Shown here piece after piece: positions 1-14,447 of a stretch of 64,000 nucleotides of DNA; position 1 is the stretch's first letter, and every line of letters begins with the position of its first letter. Under the pieces are notes generated by a model, which worked only from the letters and a program-made list of their open reading frames with translations, did not search any database and had not been told where the DNA came from. Source of the DNA: Lycorma delicatula (taxonomy: Eukaryota; Arthropoda; Insecta; Hemiptera; Fulgoridae); assembly GCF_047948215.1 (NCBI RefSeq), contig NC_134455.1, positions 106,844,495 through 106,908,494 of the forward strand. Direction: 5' to 3'. A program made the position numbers and the translations under genes.

Positions 1-765
1 AAGGCTTCCTCTATACCTTTACGCTTTCTCTATACCTTTCCTCTATACCTTAACATACATAAGTTGTATGTTAACTTGAGATACATATTCCTTGACTACT
101 CCCCACAATGAGTTGTCGGGTGGACTAACGTTGGGACACCATGAAGGCTATTGCTATGGGACTGGTGATGTTTATGAACTACGGCTGATCCAACGACCAG
201 GAAATTGTTCATTTAGGAAACCGTGTACTCGAAGAAAAAGATAAATAAACCCTGTCTGGCTGTATTCAAGCACGTTCCAGGATACCCTTCTCTTGAATTG
301 AAGGTGAAGGTGAATGGTGAAGAATCACCATTCACTTACTCTTCAGGAAGATATGGTTTTTACAAATATCTATAATTCCGGCCCATATCATGAACAAGGT
401 GGATTCCTTTTAAACTTGCCCACAAAATGAAGATTTTTTTCCTTAGCACAGAAAACCACATTACCGAGTTTGAATTGTGATAAGTTGCACATTCATCACT
501 CTTCTGCTGAACGCCTAATTTAGAAATACCCTTTCTAATAAAGTATGGTGCTAGGTAGAACACTCTCTTCTATATCTTCATCCTACAACACATTTACAAA
601 AGTTGGACGAAATATTATCATATTCAGGTCTTTTTAATGATCATACATTATTTACTGCAGTATATTAAGTTCAGCTTCTAGTTTACGAATTGATTTAATT
701 AGAAATTTCTCAATCAAATCACCTACAACACGACACAAGTTTGCAGTTGCGACTTCTTTTTTTTT
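1..765. other. No gene recognised; short tandem motif and a small hairpin
   Basis: The 11-base motif ctctatacctt occurs three times near the left edge, starting at 9, 28 and 41. A small inverted repeat lies at 311-334, with 10-base arms tgaatggtga and tcaccattca around agaa. The open frame on the minus strand at 360-563 resembles no family I know. Nothing else is supported before the T-run at about 757-765, which is the poly-A end of the next element. Confidence 0.5.
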
Positions 766-2575
766 ACTATTTACGTACCCCCTCATAAATGGGATAGTAT
801 CGGACTCGCACAAGTTCAGCTAGATGTTATTAAGAGCCTATGTGTTCTCGCACCCTACCAACTAAAACTTCTATCTCACCGTACCCCCACCGGAGCCGGA
901 TCAGCATTTAAGCACTTACTCAGCTCCGGGGGTGCGATCCTCTAACCACCAAGGATGTGCCGCACCAGGTTCGACTATGCCGTTCCCAGCCGCCCCAACC
1001 AGTGGTCGGGTCTCGATCTTTTCCGCTCAAGGGGTCTGGAATGAAACCGCTTCATCGCCACCGCTCATCCAGGCAAGCCCAGACGAATGGCAACTCCATG
1101 GAGGGCTGTCCCAACCTCCCTCGCTCCTTTCTCTTTTACCTGTATTTGGTGTTAAGCTTCACCCAAGTTTTTAGCTTCATCTTCTTTGGTCTTTATGACA
1201 ACGGTTAACTTTGACACCTCCTCCTACTGAGCTCGTCCTCTTAGCATATATTCAACGGTATTATCTGATGTCAGCTACCCCAGCCTATAAATATGACTAT
1301 TCTGATCCCACCTATGACAGTTGGAAAAAGTATGTTCAGCTGTATCTTCTAATTTGCAGTATTGAAAATCAGGTGTTCTTCTTTTGAACCTAAACTGGTA
1401 AGAGGAAACCCCTCTGATCCGTCAACAGTTTTGTAAGCCAATAAGTGGGTCCATCATGTTTCCTCCTAATCCATGACGAGAGCTGCGGTAGTAGGCGTTT
1501 AGCCCATCTGCCATACCCTTTTGTCTCATCTCATCTCATTGTATCTGCCATACCCTTAGCAGACATTCCTCGGATATTGATTTAGGAATTCCCTCTCGTC
1601 ACCGCACCATTTGTCTAGCCCTTAATGATACTGAGAGCAACCCAGCTATAACCTCAACTGCAGGTCCGGATATAGTTCGACATGCGGCAGTTATTCCTAT
1701 CACTGCTCTTCGTTGCAGCGGGATTAGGCGATTTGCATTCCTCTTTTTCTCTAACGCCGAGGACCACAGAGGGATCGCATGCAGTATTATTAATGTAGCA
1801 ACACATAACGTCAGTCGCCTCCGGCTAGCACGTGGGCTCCTTCTAGATGAGAATAACTTATTAAGTTCAGTTATAATTCTCTCTGCACACTCCGAAACTT
1901 CTTTTACGTAAGTAGAGAAGAGTCCAGACCTTTCTACCCACACTCCCAGATACTTTGCACTTCTGGATTCTGTCATTCTGGTGCCGTCTATCGTCACCTC
2001 CAACTCACTTTGTTTTCTCCTGCCCACTACAGCAACTACAGACGTCTTGTTCGGGGCCAGAGACATTTTCTTCGTTCTCAGCCACTCACTTATCCTGTAT
2101 ATAGCACTATTTGCAGTTTCCTCCACTTCATTTTCGGTATAATCTGCCACCAACAGTGCCAGGTCATCCGCATATGCAACCATACGACTGTCACCCGGTA
2201 GCTTAGTACTCTAGAGGCCATCAAAACTGTGTTCCATAAAATTGGGTCCAGTACAGAGCCTTTCGGTACAATACCATACATATTAAATTCAACGGGCCCA
2301 TCCTCAGTGTCTGCAGTCAACTTCCGTTGTGATAGGTAGCTGTTTAGTGTCGATAGCAGGTATTCGCTGATACCTCGTCCCTCAATGAATCCATAACAAC
2401 TGAACATGGTACACTGGTAGATGCGTTTTTCACATCGAGTAAAATTATCAGCGGTATCCGCCTACTGCTCTGCGTGCCCGCCGCCCTGTCTCTCACCCAG
2501 TCCATTACATCTATTATTGCATCTACGGTGGACTTCCCCTTTGTGAATCCATATTGATTCGGGAATAGTCCACCC
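766..2575 (-). pseudogene. Decayed R1-clade non-LTR retrotransposon, ORF2 C-terminal half plus 3' UTR
   Basis: On the minus strand the segment encodes fragments of a reverse transcriptase. Reading from about 2575 downward, a fingers motif like NQYGFTKGKSTVDAI is followed by the palm motif LLDVKNA (about 2430-2460), then the catalytic AYADDLALL (YADD codons at 2174-2163) and the thumb. The frame is then lost several times, but a C-terminal zinc-knuckle-like stretch with CKLEDTAEHTF follows at about 1320-1350. The C-terminal end falls in 1128-1254, and a GC-rich 3' UTR runs to a poly-A end at 757-765. The DVKNA palm and the C-terminal CCHC fit the R1/TRAS group. The endonuclease and ORF1 are absent, so the copy is 5' truncated. 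At least three frameshifts and several stops make it dead. The longest open piece is 1599-2183. Confidence 0.8.
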
Positions 2576-2579
2576 TAAC

Positions 2580-3420
2580 TATGCGACCTGCCCTTAACAC
2601 TGCCGTAAGAAAACACAAAGTGTTTGCACAGTGTAAAACGCATAGATCCATTCGATAAAAAATTAGTAAGTACGAATTTATTTAAATCTTCAGGCTTACA
2701 GTACAAATGAAGTAGTGGTATCGTACCACTACTAAAGATCTTTTTAGAATTTTTTTAAAGTAGGTGCATTCTATAATTATTTTTTGTTCTTCTCTTTTGA
2801 GCCCTACTTTTGAGTAGGTAGGGTTATCAGAGTCTGAAATTTTTTACGTAAAAACTTTTGTTTTTCAATGCCCTTTAAAATAAAATAATTAAATAATAAC
2901 TTTTTTCATTTAAAATTGTAGAGTTGGTCCTGGGTGCTTGAAATGTGGTGAATTCACACTAAAAATACAGTTTGTTTCGAAGAGGATGATTTATTAAATT
3001 GAGCCAGAAAGAGTACGGGTGTAGGAAAAGTTATTCTGATCCTGATCCTGATTTCTCTTTTACCTGTATTTGGTGTTAAGCTTCACCCAAGTTTTTAGCT
3101 TCATCTTCTTTGGTCTTTATGACAACGGTTAACTTTGACACCTCCTCCTACTGAGCTCGTCCTCTTAGCATATATTCAGTCTGTTCCCTTTGCTTTCCAA
3201 CTAGTAAAAAGGGAGAACCAACGCAGGAACTGAAGGGAAATACCTGAGAGTGGAGAACTTATTTAAGGAGAAAGAATAATCATGTTATAATCTACTAATG
3301 AGAATGTTCATTTTGTTGGAACCAATGATGATTTTTGAGAAATAGGGAACGGGATAGATTTATTATTAAGAGAAACGTTCAGTCTGAAAATAAGAATAAA
3401 ACAGAAATATGTTAGAAAGA
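2580..3420. other. AT-rich spacer with one hairpin
   Basis: Apart from the 127-bp repeat, this stretch has no coding signal I recognise. A perfect inverted repeat lies at 2711-2733: arms agtagtggta and taccactact around tcg. Confidence 0.4.
3052..3178. repeat. 127-bp perfect direct repeat of 1128-1254
   Basis: Bases 3052-3178 match 1128-1254 along the whole 127 bases by eye. The copy at 1128-1254 is the end of the R1-like ORF2 on the minus strand, with an in-frame tail reading like KTKEDEAKNLGEA before a stop. The second copy stands alone, upstream of the element in element orientation, with unrelated flanks on both sides. It could be a fragment of another copy, a local duplication, or an assembly artefact. 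Confidence 0.85.
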
Positions 3421-3439
3421 AGGTTAATAAGAGATTAAA

Positions 3440-3790
3440 TATTAAGATAGAGAATCATAATATACAAGAACATAGTGGATTCTATTATTTTCATAGTAAG
3501 ATGAACGAAATGATACAGACATCAAAAGAAGGCTGGAGTAATCCAAAGAAGCTTTCATACAAAAAAGGAATTGCTAGTATATAATGTAGATATAAGATTT
3601 ACAAATTTTTTTTGGATAATATTTGTATGAAGTGTAGCGCTTTATGGTTTTGAATAATAAGTAACAGGAAGAAATCAAAGAAAAAGATTAAAACCTTGTT
3701 ATAGGAGGATGTTAAAAATTAGATAGATCGAAAAAATTCGAAATGAAGAAGTCTAAAGTAAAACAGGAATGGTGATAAAATTGTCGCAGA
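3440..3790 (+). pseudogene. Remnant of an RTE-like reverse transcriptase C-terminus
   Basis: Across three frames the plus strand keeps the order of motifs seen at the C-terminus of the better-preserved element at 52200-52500. A stretch like SVALYG (about 3635-3650) is followed by CYRRMLKI (about 3697-3720) and then by an EKIRNEEV-like stretch (about 3727-3755). Stops and frameshifts are numerous and no open frame remains. The upstream limit is uncertain. A 30-base A-run at 4082-4111 may be its 3' tail, but about 290 bases of unassigned sequence lie between. Confidence 0.5.
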
Positions 3791-4077
3791 GTTTGATAAG
3801 TGGCAAACTCGGTTAGTGGGCTTTGTATTTCTTTTTTTAATGAAAGGACGTGTTGAAAACAGAAGAGAAAAAGAAATATAATAATAATTTTTTATGACAT
3901 TTGAGAATTGCATTTTTATGATTATTTTAGTAAAAGTAAGAATGATTATTATAGTTAAGAATTATTTATTAATTTTATCTCATTAGTACTCTTTTACCAC
4001 GCTTGTTTATATTACACCATATTTTATTCATTATTATAATTATTTTTGAATCTAAATATAACTAATCTATCTACAGT

Positions 4078-4081
<4 letters not shown>

Positions 4082-4111
<30 letters not shown>
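4082..4111. repeat. Poly-A run of 30 bases
   Basis: An uninterrupted run of 30 A. It is a plausible retrotransposon tail on the plus strand, possibly of the RT remnant just upstream. No target-site duplication was found. Confidence 0.7.
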
Positions 4112-4114
<3 letters not shown>

Positions 4115-6535
4115 AAAAGTTGATAATGGAGGAAGTGTATCCATGTCTACGTTTACTGAAAAAAATATCTTTCTCTGCTCTTCCACTTCATTCCATGTTC
4201 AAGCATTTACTTTTAATTAATAAGTATAAAAAAAGTATAATAAAATGATAAATTAATTTATCTTCATCGTTTCGAATTGCAACTTATTTTTATTTAATAG
4301 TTCGATTGTTAACTGTTCAAAGCAAAAAAAATATTCTGGATAAAATAAAATTCGGTAGGATCTGTCTTGGGAAAATTATGTTTGCCTTAATTAAGTGCAA
4401 AATTAGAATCTTCCTGGTTCAATTTTTTTTCTATTTTCTGCAGGATACACGAGTTGATAAAATGAAGAAGAGCTGAAACCAGGCTTGTTGATGTAGTACA
4501 CCCATTCATCGTAGGCGTCAGTACGCAGGGCAAGGAAAGGTAATTAATAGTGTTTTTACGAAGAATCCACGTTAACATGCAAACTAATTAATTATAGATA
4601 AAATATAGCAGTTACAATAAAGAACACGTATGCATAATGCTTATAACTGAATAACGTATTATATGTATTATATATATATATATATAAAGACAGAAATGGT
4701 TCTATTCATCGAACTTCGAATTATATGCTTACGTAAAATCTATGCATTCATTATGGTTATTGATACTGGAGTAGGTGAGCAGTATTATTTAAGAAATCAA
4801 ATTATCAAGAACCATCGAGTTTCCAGCTACCTTAAAATTAGTAAACAATTAGTTTAACTTGTAACAGGTGTTACAAGAAACTGGAAGATAGTTTTTTAAA
4901 CAAATTTATTATATTTCTTGTACTTTTATTGCTGTTCTAATTATGAAACTACTCTAACAAATTAAAGATTAACTACAAACATAAAAAAGCATTTCTCAGA
5001 CGGATCAAACCAAAATATTTATGAAATTATATTTTCCTTTGCAGGATTCTATCAATCGGTGATAGATAAGAAAAATAATTCCAATTCAGATGGAAAAACT
5101 AATTTTTTGTTAGTGAGTTATATAAAAATGAGTATTTTTCATTTTGAATTAAGAAGCAATTAATATTTGGAAACTGTCCTTCAAGGATCTGGTCTTTAAA
5201 TAAATGGAACGAGACAAACAACCTAACTTAAGAGGACAACATCAAATTTTGTTGGCTGCCTATACTTCCACAGTCCTTCGGGATATTGGCATATTTATTA
5301 AGAATGGGAGTAACAGTTCCATCATCACCATTTTACGTAGGCAAAATAATAATAAATTATTCACTAAAAAATTCACTTAAAAAAAAAAAAAAATAGAGCA
5401 CCGAAAACAGGTCAAGGCTTCGTAAAATAAAAGCATCCTCACATATTAAATAAAAAATTAAATAAAAAAAATCAGTAGCAAGAACTAACACATTACAATC
5501 CATAGTAAGAAAATTAATAAAAAGAAACAGTGATATAAAGTTAGTAAGAAATAGTGAACAGTAAACAGTTATAAAGTACAGAAAAAGAAGTTGAAAACAT
5601 GACTGGAAAACAGTTGAAATGTAAATCAGAAGAATATTTCATAAGGAGGACCAACGAAAGATTGAGTAAAATTTTGCACAATTTGCACAAAGATGCAGTT
5701 TGAAGAAAAACGAAATACAGCAAGATGAAAATTAATGGACGTAAGAAGGAGTAAGATGGGAACCTATTGAACTAGATATATGAAAGAGCAAGAGATAAAA
5801 ATGTTTGGGAAAAATCTTTGACCAACATTGAGAAATTGATGGCTGATATTCCACAGCAATAAATGGTAACTGCAGGGATAAAATGGTTACTACTGAACTA
5901 AAATGTTTTTTCTCCTCAATATTGAAATATTTTAAATATCACATGAAGTATGATTTACATTTTCAAAAGTAACTTTTCCCTTAAAATCTCATGTTCGCAC
6001 TCTATATAAATATAAACTAAACATACAAACGTAATAAATACAATATATCGAATATGGTATCATAAAAACTAAATATTAATAAACGTAAACTCTGATATAA
6101 AACTCAATTCCCGTGTTCTTTGAGGTATCAGTTATTTTTTATTACCTGGAGAAGAGTTTTCGTTAAAGATTAAAAGAAAACGTTTTATAAGAAATCTGTT
6201 TCAAACTTCATAACCTCCTGAAATCTTTCACTAAAAATTCCGTAAATAAATCACAAAACTATTGCTCCCGGGAGATGGAAGAACGACTTCGTTTTAAATA
6301 GTTTATTATGAATAAAACTTTTAAAATTAGATTTAATTTTTTGTAATTTTAAAATAAAAAAATTCACGAAAACCGTTTACAAAAATCTACTTAAAATCTT
6401 AGTTTGAGAGAAGCATTTATTTGAGTTGATTTTGACGAAAGAGTACATAAAGGATTAAAAAAAAAAAAATGAAAAGGTAATTGATAATGAATTTTTATTA
6501 AATAAGAAATATTAATTATTAAATAAACAATGCTT
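4112..6535. other. AT-rich DNA, no gene recognised
   Basis: It contains a (TA)n run at about 4668-4686 and short A-runs. On the plus strand at about 5640-5860 there is a faint lysine-rich reading that could be an old retrotransposon C-terminus, but it has no diagnostic motif and I do not assign it. Confidence 0.4.
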
Positions 6536-6537
6536 AC

Positions 6538-6775
6538 CGGACCCCTTAAATGGTTAGTTGTCGCAAATCAGATTTTTATTAGCTGACTTTCGAAGTCGAA
6601 GGTTCTGAGATTCGAATACCACGGTATCCACCTAACCTCGGTGGATACCGGTGTACTTTGGTGGTTGGGGTACAATTAAACACACGTCTCAGGAATGGTC
6701 GGCCTGAGCCTGTACAACATCTCATTTACATATCATACATATTATCCTCAATCTATTCGGCCGTGATTGGGAGTT
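6538..6775 (+). mobile_element. SINE-A family, diverged copy
   Basis: This shares the body of a tRNA-derived SINE found at five other places in this window: a B-box-like gattcgaata, then gtggataccggtgtactttg, ttggtggttgggg and the cacgtctcaggaatggtc block. The A-box end is badly eroded. The downstream tail is unlike the other copies and includes an inverted pair, aatctattc and gaatagatt. No target-site duplication is visible. It is the most diverged and probably the oldest copy here. Confidence 0.65.
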
Positions 6776-7082
6776 GCTTACTAGTTGAATAGATTGCAAC
6801 GTACACATTAGGAAGAAAGACAAAAAAAACATTAAAAAAATATAAAACGACCTTTCTAACAGTGAAAATAAAGAGGAAATCGGAATGAAATTAATATCCT
6901 AGTAACACTTAATTTATTAAAAATTAAATTTATTGATTAATTTATTAATTTTATTATTAGTGATTAATTTATTAAAAATCTTTCATTTACAGTTATTTAT
7001 CATAAGAACATTTAACAGTTACTCCTCTCTTAATTACTTTCCTGACAGTTCTACAGGTCTTAGTTCTGAGAGTTCTTCTAAT

Positions 7083-8490
7083 TACTTTCCTGATAGTTCT
7101 TGAGCTGTGATGCTTCTGCAAGAAGGGGATTATAGTAATCAGTAAAATTTGGGGTATGGGGTTTTTCTGAATTTCTCCACCTTTCATTTCCCAGGAACCC
7201 CAGAAAACAAAAAAAATGGTTCAGGATAGTGTCGTATGTACGTGTGCGCCAACACATGAATGTCGTGTTTGAAACTTAATAAATTTTACTGGGTAGATTC
7301 CGATGAAATTTTGCACAAACCCGTGTATATCGAAGAATTTGTTGGTAAAGCTTCGGTGTCGATATTTCCAGATAGTGGGGTAAATAGTTTCTTTGGGGAT
7401 CAATTTTCTCAAAATTTTGCAAACATAATCCCACTTAATATTAAGCTCATACATAAGTACATACTTATCTTACCATTTCTACTTCCTTGTAGGAAGTAAA
7501 TTAAGTATTGTGATCGTGAAAATTTCGGTTTTCAGATTTCAAGGAAAATATCCATTTTACCATTCCTGTATCTGTTTTAACTAGTTTCGGCGTGACGACT
7601 GTACGTACGTATGTATCTATGTATGTACACGTACGTACGATGTACGTACGTAGGATGTTAAAATTTTGGATTTAGGACTGTTGTAATAAATTGAAAATAA
7701 ATCAGAAGTGATATAACAATTTAAGTGAAATAACATTTATTTTTAACTTTTGAAAAATGTGCATATGTTGTAAATTTAATAGGCATTATTACATATGCGT
7801 ATACGTAATAAATTTGGTGAAACATCTGATTATTTAATAATTAAAAATTATAATTAAGAATCATATTATTTTTGGATTTTATAGTTATTTTCTGTTTAAT
7901 TGTATTTAATTATTCTGGAATTTCTGTTTGATTTTATCAACATTATAGTTAACTATAGGGTGACTGAAAAATAGACCCACACAAGAACAACATTACTTTG
8001 AGGCATACATGTCCGATCTTTAATAAATTACAAAAAATTCTAATTTTTTAGTTCATTATTCCTGTTCAATTAATAATTGTATAAATATTTGATGTTAATA
8101 AAAACTATTATTTCTGCGGATGTGTAACTGTCAACTATTTTTTAAAGAATTTGAGGATTGTATCTCACTTTCAAATGAAATAAGTTTAAATGAAGTGCAG
8201 CAAAAAATATGTTTATGTAATTTAATACGCATATAAGGAAGTCATGTTGTGTCCACATCAGTTTTTAAAAAAAATCAATTGCCCCAAATTCTCCTCCTTC
8301 ACCCAAAATTGAAAAAAACTATCGTTTTTTATTGCATTTTTTTTTTTTTTTTTTTTTTATGTCGTCCTAATCATAGTAATGGTGTAACAACCAAAAAATA
8401 ATAGTTTGGAAACAATACTGTGAATAGGGTAGATGACCAAAGTTTAAAAATAATGTTTATCAGTTTATTTTAAAACTTGTTTTAGTTATT
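7083..8490 (+). repeat. Rep-A family copy 1, split by a nested Rep-B insertion
   Basis: The left part (7083-7478) and right part (about 8260-8490) together match the Rep-A copies at 10328-10979 and 59275-60212. Shared landmarks in order are tactttcctg at the start, a block around gaaattttgcaca, a block around tttctttggggatc, then the C-rich gccccaaattctcc and agtaatggtgtaacaacc. The interruption carries a Rep-B copy, so Rep-A was there first. The stretch 7721-8260 between them is unassigned AT-rich DNA. The open frames here are not conserved between copies, so I treat the family as non-coding. Confidence 0.65.
7479..7720 (+). repeat. Rep-B family copy 1
   Basis: It starts with acttccttgtaggaagtaaa and continues with agtattgtgatcgtgaaaa, ttcggttttcagatttcaa, atatccattttacc and actagtttcggcgtgacg. 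The same ordered blocks recur at 14448-14790 and 20638-20960. A (GTAC)n-like run follows at 7597-7650. Confidence 0.7.
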
Positions 8491-8497
8491 TAAACTT

Positions 8498-10327
<1,830 letters not shown>

Positions 10328-10979
10328 TACTTTCCTGCCATCATAGCGCTCTCGATGTATGCTTCAAGAAGGAAAATATGATAATCAGTCAAAATAATGT
10401 CGTATGGGTTTTTTGCACATCTCAATGTTTCATGACCCAGGAACCTCCCCCCAAAAAAAGTGGAAATTAATATTCGTACGTAGGTATGAGCGCGTGTTGG
10501 CGAATTTGAAGACTAATAACTTTTGACTGGATAAACCGATTATTATGAGATTTTGTACAGACATATTTATGGAGAAATTTGTGGGTAAAGTTTTGGTTCA
10601 ATATCTACAGGGGTGAGGTAGATAATTTTTTGGGGTCAGTTTTTTTTAAATTTGACAAAAATAACTCTATATTAGATCAGTTCATGCGTGCATTCTTATT
10701 TTACCATTAAAAACTTTGCCCCAAAATTCCCCCTTCGACAAAAATCTAAAAAGCTATTTTTTTATACTATTTAACCAATTTTTTTTATATCTTCCTAGGC
10801 ATAATAGTAGTGCAACGATCCAAAAAATACTTTTAGAGGGCAGTATTGCGGGTGGGGGAGCCGATAAAATTTTTAAATTATCGATGATTTTAATTTTTTT
10901 AAATATTTTAGGTTTATTTTCATGTTTCATTATTTTTCCACTTTATAAGAATAAATAATCGATCAATGCCAGGAAAGTA
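10328..10979 (+). repeat. Rep-A family copy 2, bounded by short inverted ends
   Basis: This copy has both ends. It begins tactttcctgcca and ends with ccaggaaagta, so about 10 bases (tactttcctg) are terminally inverted. The internal blocks match 7083-8490 and 59275-60212. A 652-base non-coding unit with inverted ends would fit a MITE or another non-autonomous DNA transposon, but no transposase partner is identified and no target-site duplication is clear. The 80-residue frame at 10716-10958 lies in the repeat and is not conserved in the other copies. Confidence 0.6.
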
Positions 10980-13900
10980 TTACAACTTTTTAGGCAGTTT
11001 ATCAAACTCCCAACTCCTTATTTAACTCTTTAGACGTGCTTGACGATTAACCATTTCAACGTCTTTCGATTCTTTCTTGATTCTCCGTTCGGAAGATATA
11101 CCTGTAAGTACCCCTGCAGCAGTACTCTCAATAACTTTTTACGTATCTATTAAAGACTTACTGTTTTCTCTTCCTTTGGACGCAAAGAATATATATAGTC
11201 ATATAATCTAACATTGAATCCATTTTATGAATTTCCGTAGAAAACGGCTAACCAATTTTGACTTTTAAATAATTAACACAATTTTTAAATTATTTCTCTA
11301 CAAATTTGTATTATATATTAACAAAATTTATACTGTACATTTATCGAAAGATCTCTTAAAAATTTATCGGTAGTTATTGACAACTTTCGAACAATTTCTG
11401 TATTGACAACCGAATGTATGCAAACCTGTCGATTGACTATCGAGATTAAATTACTTAACTGCGTTGCTCATGAAAGACGAGTTTTTATAATATATATATT
11501 TTTAAAATTTATTTCTGTTTTATTATCTAGAAATAAATTATATACGTGTGTAATATCCGTGATTCATCATTGATTAAATAAGTCGAAATCGATGTAGATA
11601 TTTATTGACGAGAATCTATTAAAAAAAAAAAAATTAACAATGGTTGAATAATATTTATGACTGTGTATTACAATGCAAATAATGCATTCCTTAAATATAA
11701 CCATTGCTGCTAAATAAGAAACAAATAAATAAATGATCAATAAAAAACATTTCAAACTTGAAAAAAAGTCATACATCAAATAAATAATTATTATTTCTAC
11801 TAAGGAATTCACCCAAACGAAAACCATTATTATTATAACGGCGAAACAATAAAAACATAATAAATTTTTATTGGATCACACGTTTTACTAAGAAATTGTG
11901 TATGCAGTAATGCATTTACATATAATTTGGAGAACAGCATTGTAGTTTGAATAAGTCGTTAACATATAATTAATTCATTTATGAAGGTTACATATTGCTG
12001 CAAATAAGTTACATATATTCTTAACTGCAGCTGTCATTTGTTGTATATTATTCAATGATAAGGAATGCAATTAAAAAATATATATGCAATGCTCACGTCT
12101 GTAATCATATTAATGTTCGGTAAAAGCTTATTTTTTTTCAGATAGATTATGTAAGTATATCCTTCACGCTGTCAACGTCATCATATCAATACTGATAGTA
12201 ATTTGCAATGAACCTGTCATGGTATTATGATAATGAATGTATGTAATTATAAAATTCCAATTTGTGAAATGCTGTTCGAGTACGATTGCCATTCATTTAT
12301 TAAATGTTAAAAAATAAAATGATAATTTGTTTAAAATGACTCAGAAGGTTTCTACTCTCCTTATAAAAATATTCCTTTGATGAAAATTATCGAAGGTTTT
12401 TATACATTATTGATCCGATACACTATTTATCTATTTACTGTCCGTAAAAGATTATTCATTATATTGGACGTAAACTTGAAAATATGATAATGAATTGATA
12501 TGGACTCAAGTAATATGGTAAAATGTGATTTTAATCTAATACTAGCAGTCAGGGCTCACTTCGTTTGCCCTTTTCATCTAAACCCCCAGTGTGTTCATTA
12601 ACGTCATGTTTGCGAGAATAATACTGATAAATAACAATTAAATTCTGTTTAATTTATAAAATCTATCAGTATATTGTAATCTCTTCAAAGCAACAGTTTG
12701 ACAGCACAGGACACGAAACTTTGAGTTATCTATAGTATACGGGTTTCAGAATAGTGTCATCCTCATCTTAAAAATTGTAGTTATAACTGATTAACCGTCC
12801 TTCGTATGGGTAAAAAATTATTGTGCACTTCTTTAATCGTTTCTTGATAAACACTATTATGTGATCTTTCTTCGTTCATCATTTTTATTATTTAATGTTT
12901 TTATGTTTATAACTTTTTTTGTGAACAACATAATATAAAAAATGGACTTATATACAATATTTAAAGCTTTCCTCTCTGGAGTATATATATATATATACAG
13001 AGTCTATATATATAGACTGTTCACACAGGAGACTCTGGAGAAAGCAACATTCCATTGTCCATATAGGAAGTATTGACTCCCCAAGTGGAGTCCAGACACT
13101 TGAAGCGCCTAATCTTGTGATTTATTTATTGTCATCGGCAAAACAATTTTAAGAGGAAACTGTAGGCGCTTGAAAGTGAAGAAAAAGTCTAAAAGAATGT
13201 GTCCCGTATACTGTCGCACATTTAAAACTATTTTTCTCGATAATCAAAGGAAATAACGAAAGAAACATGAGTCCTTTATTTTAGAAAATTTAATTTCAAA
13301 TAATTTACAAATTAAACTTTCTAAAATTATATAAAGCAAATTTCAAAAGTATTTGAAATTAAGTTTTCCAAGTATTCTCCGAATCCGACTTGACCAACAT
13401 TTTGGCCATAATAAATGTTTGAATATCGGCAAGGGACGAAATCCGGTTGTTATCTCATGCCATTAAAACGGTCACCATAGTTAAACAGTGAAATATTTTG
13501 TAACGGCAATAGACCTATACTCTCGAACGTAGGTGAAAACTATGTTCACGAAAAATTTCGACTCAATCGGTTGAATAGTTTTACATGGAGTATCAGACCC
13601 ACAGACACCACTAAATTTATATATACAATAAATCAGATCATATAATAAATTACGAAAATGGAAAAAGTAGTCAAATATTAATTTTTTTTTGAGAATTCTT
13701 TTTGAGGTAAAAAATTCAATAAAAATTCGTAAAGAAATTATAAATAATTTAATTTTAAACATATTTCGGGTTTAGGAGAAAAAGACAAACAACATCGAAA
13801 TAAAAACTTTCATAATAATAATTAGATTGCCTTAACACTAAATATAAATTTTTGAATTAGTGATTGATACGATTATGTTGCTGTAATTATTAATTTTTTA

Positions 13901-14447
13901 ATAAGTTAGCCTTTACTGTAAGATAAAATAAATATAAATTAAACAAATTAACAAATAATATATATAAATTAATTTTCCCAAAAAATTGCTTAATTCATTA
14001 GTTGTAGTGTTTTCTTTAAACTGTTGAAAACAATGCAGGTATCAAAAAAGAATTATATTATGTTACAAATGAGGTATCATCTGATATTTAGTCATATATG
14101 TTGTGTTGTAAAGATTATGTAAAATTCTTTTCTTTTATTTACAAGTACTTTTAAATTATCATATGCAGCTACGCGAAAGAGAATAATTTTCATGTTTAAT
14201 TTCAGAATGTAAGGAAATGATTATGAAAATATTATCTTCCCAAATAATTTTACAAGGGAAGCACATTTCACTAATATGTTGGCATGTAATTCTTTTTTTC
14301 AAGATCGGCTATTCACGTGCAATATTGATAAATCTTCCAAATTTGCTTCTCATTACAATATAATACACTATGTTTTTATCGAGACATAAGATAAAATGGA
14401 GAACGAACAGCTAACATTAGTAAAAAATCTGATGTGGACAACACTTG
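10980..14447. other. AT-rich DNA, no gene; scattered repeat traces
   Basis: A possible Helitron-like terminus lies at 12541-12572 and is listed separately. A palindrome of alternating TA lies at 13001-13018 (agtctatatatatagact). At about 13480-13620 there is a block around ttcgactcaatcggttgaat of the kind found in dispersed repeats; it has only loose similarity to Rep-A. No supported coding region. Confidence 0.4.
12541..12572 (-). mobile_element. Possible Helitron-like 3' terminus
   Basis: On the minus strand the sequence reads gggc, an 11-base loop, gccc, then tgactg and CTAGT. A short GC hairpin just before CTAG with insertion before T is how Helitron 3' ends look. The stem is only four pairs and no other Helitron sequence is recognised, so this is a weak call. 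Similar arrangements occur at 21133-21165 and, less well, at 22073-22098. Confidence 0.3.

Noticed and set aside
932..1208. GC-rich open frames on the plus strand
   Set aside because: They run antisense to the R1-like ORF2 end and 3' UTR and have no protein motif.
5640..5860. Possible old retrotransposon C-terminus
   Set aside because: Lysine-rich reading with no diagnostic motif; not distinguishable from AT-rich noise by eye.
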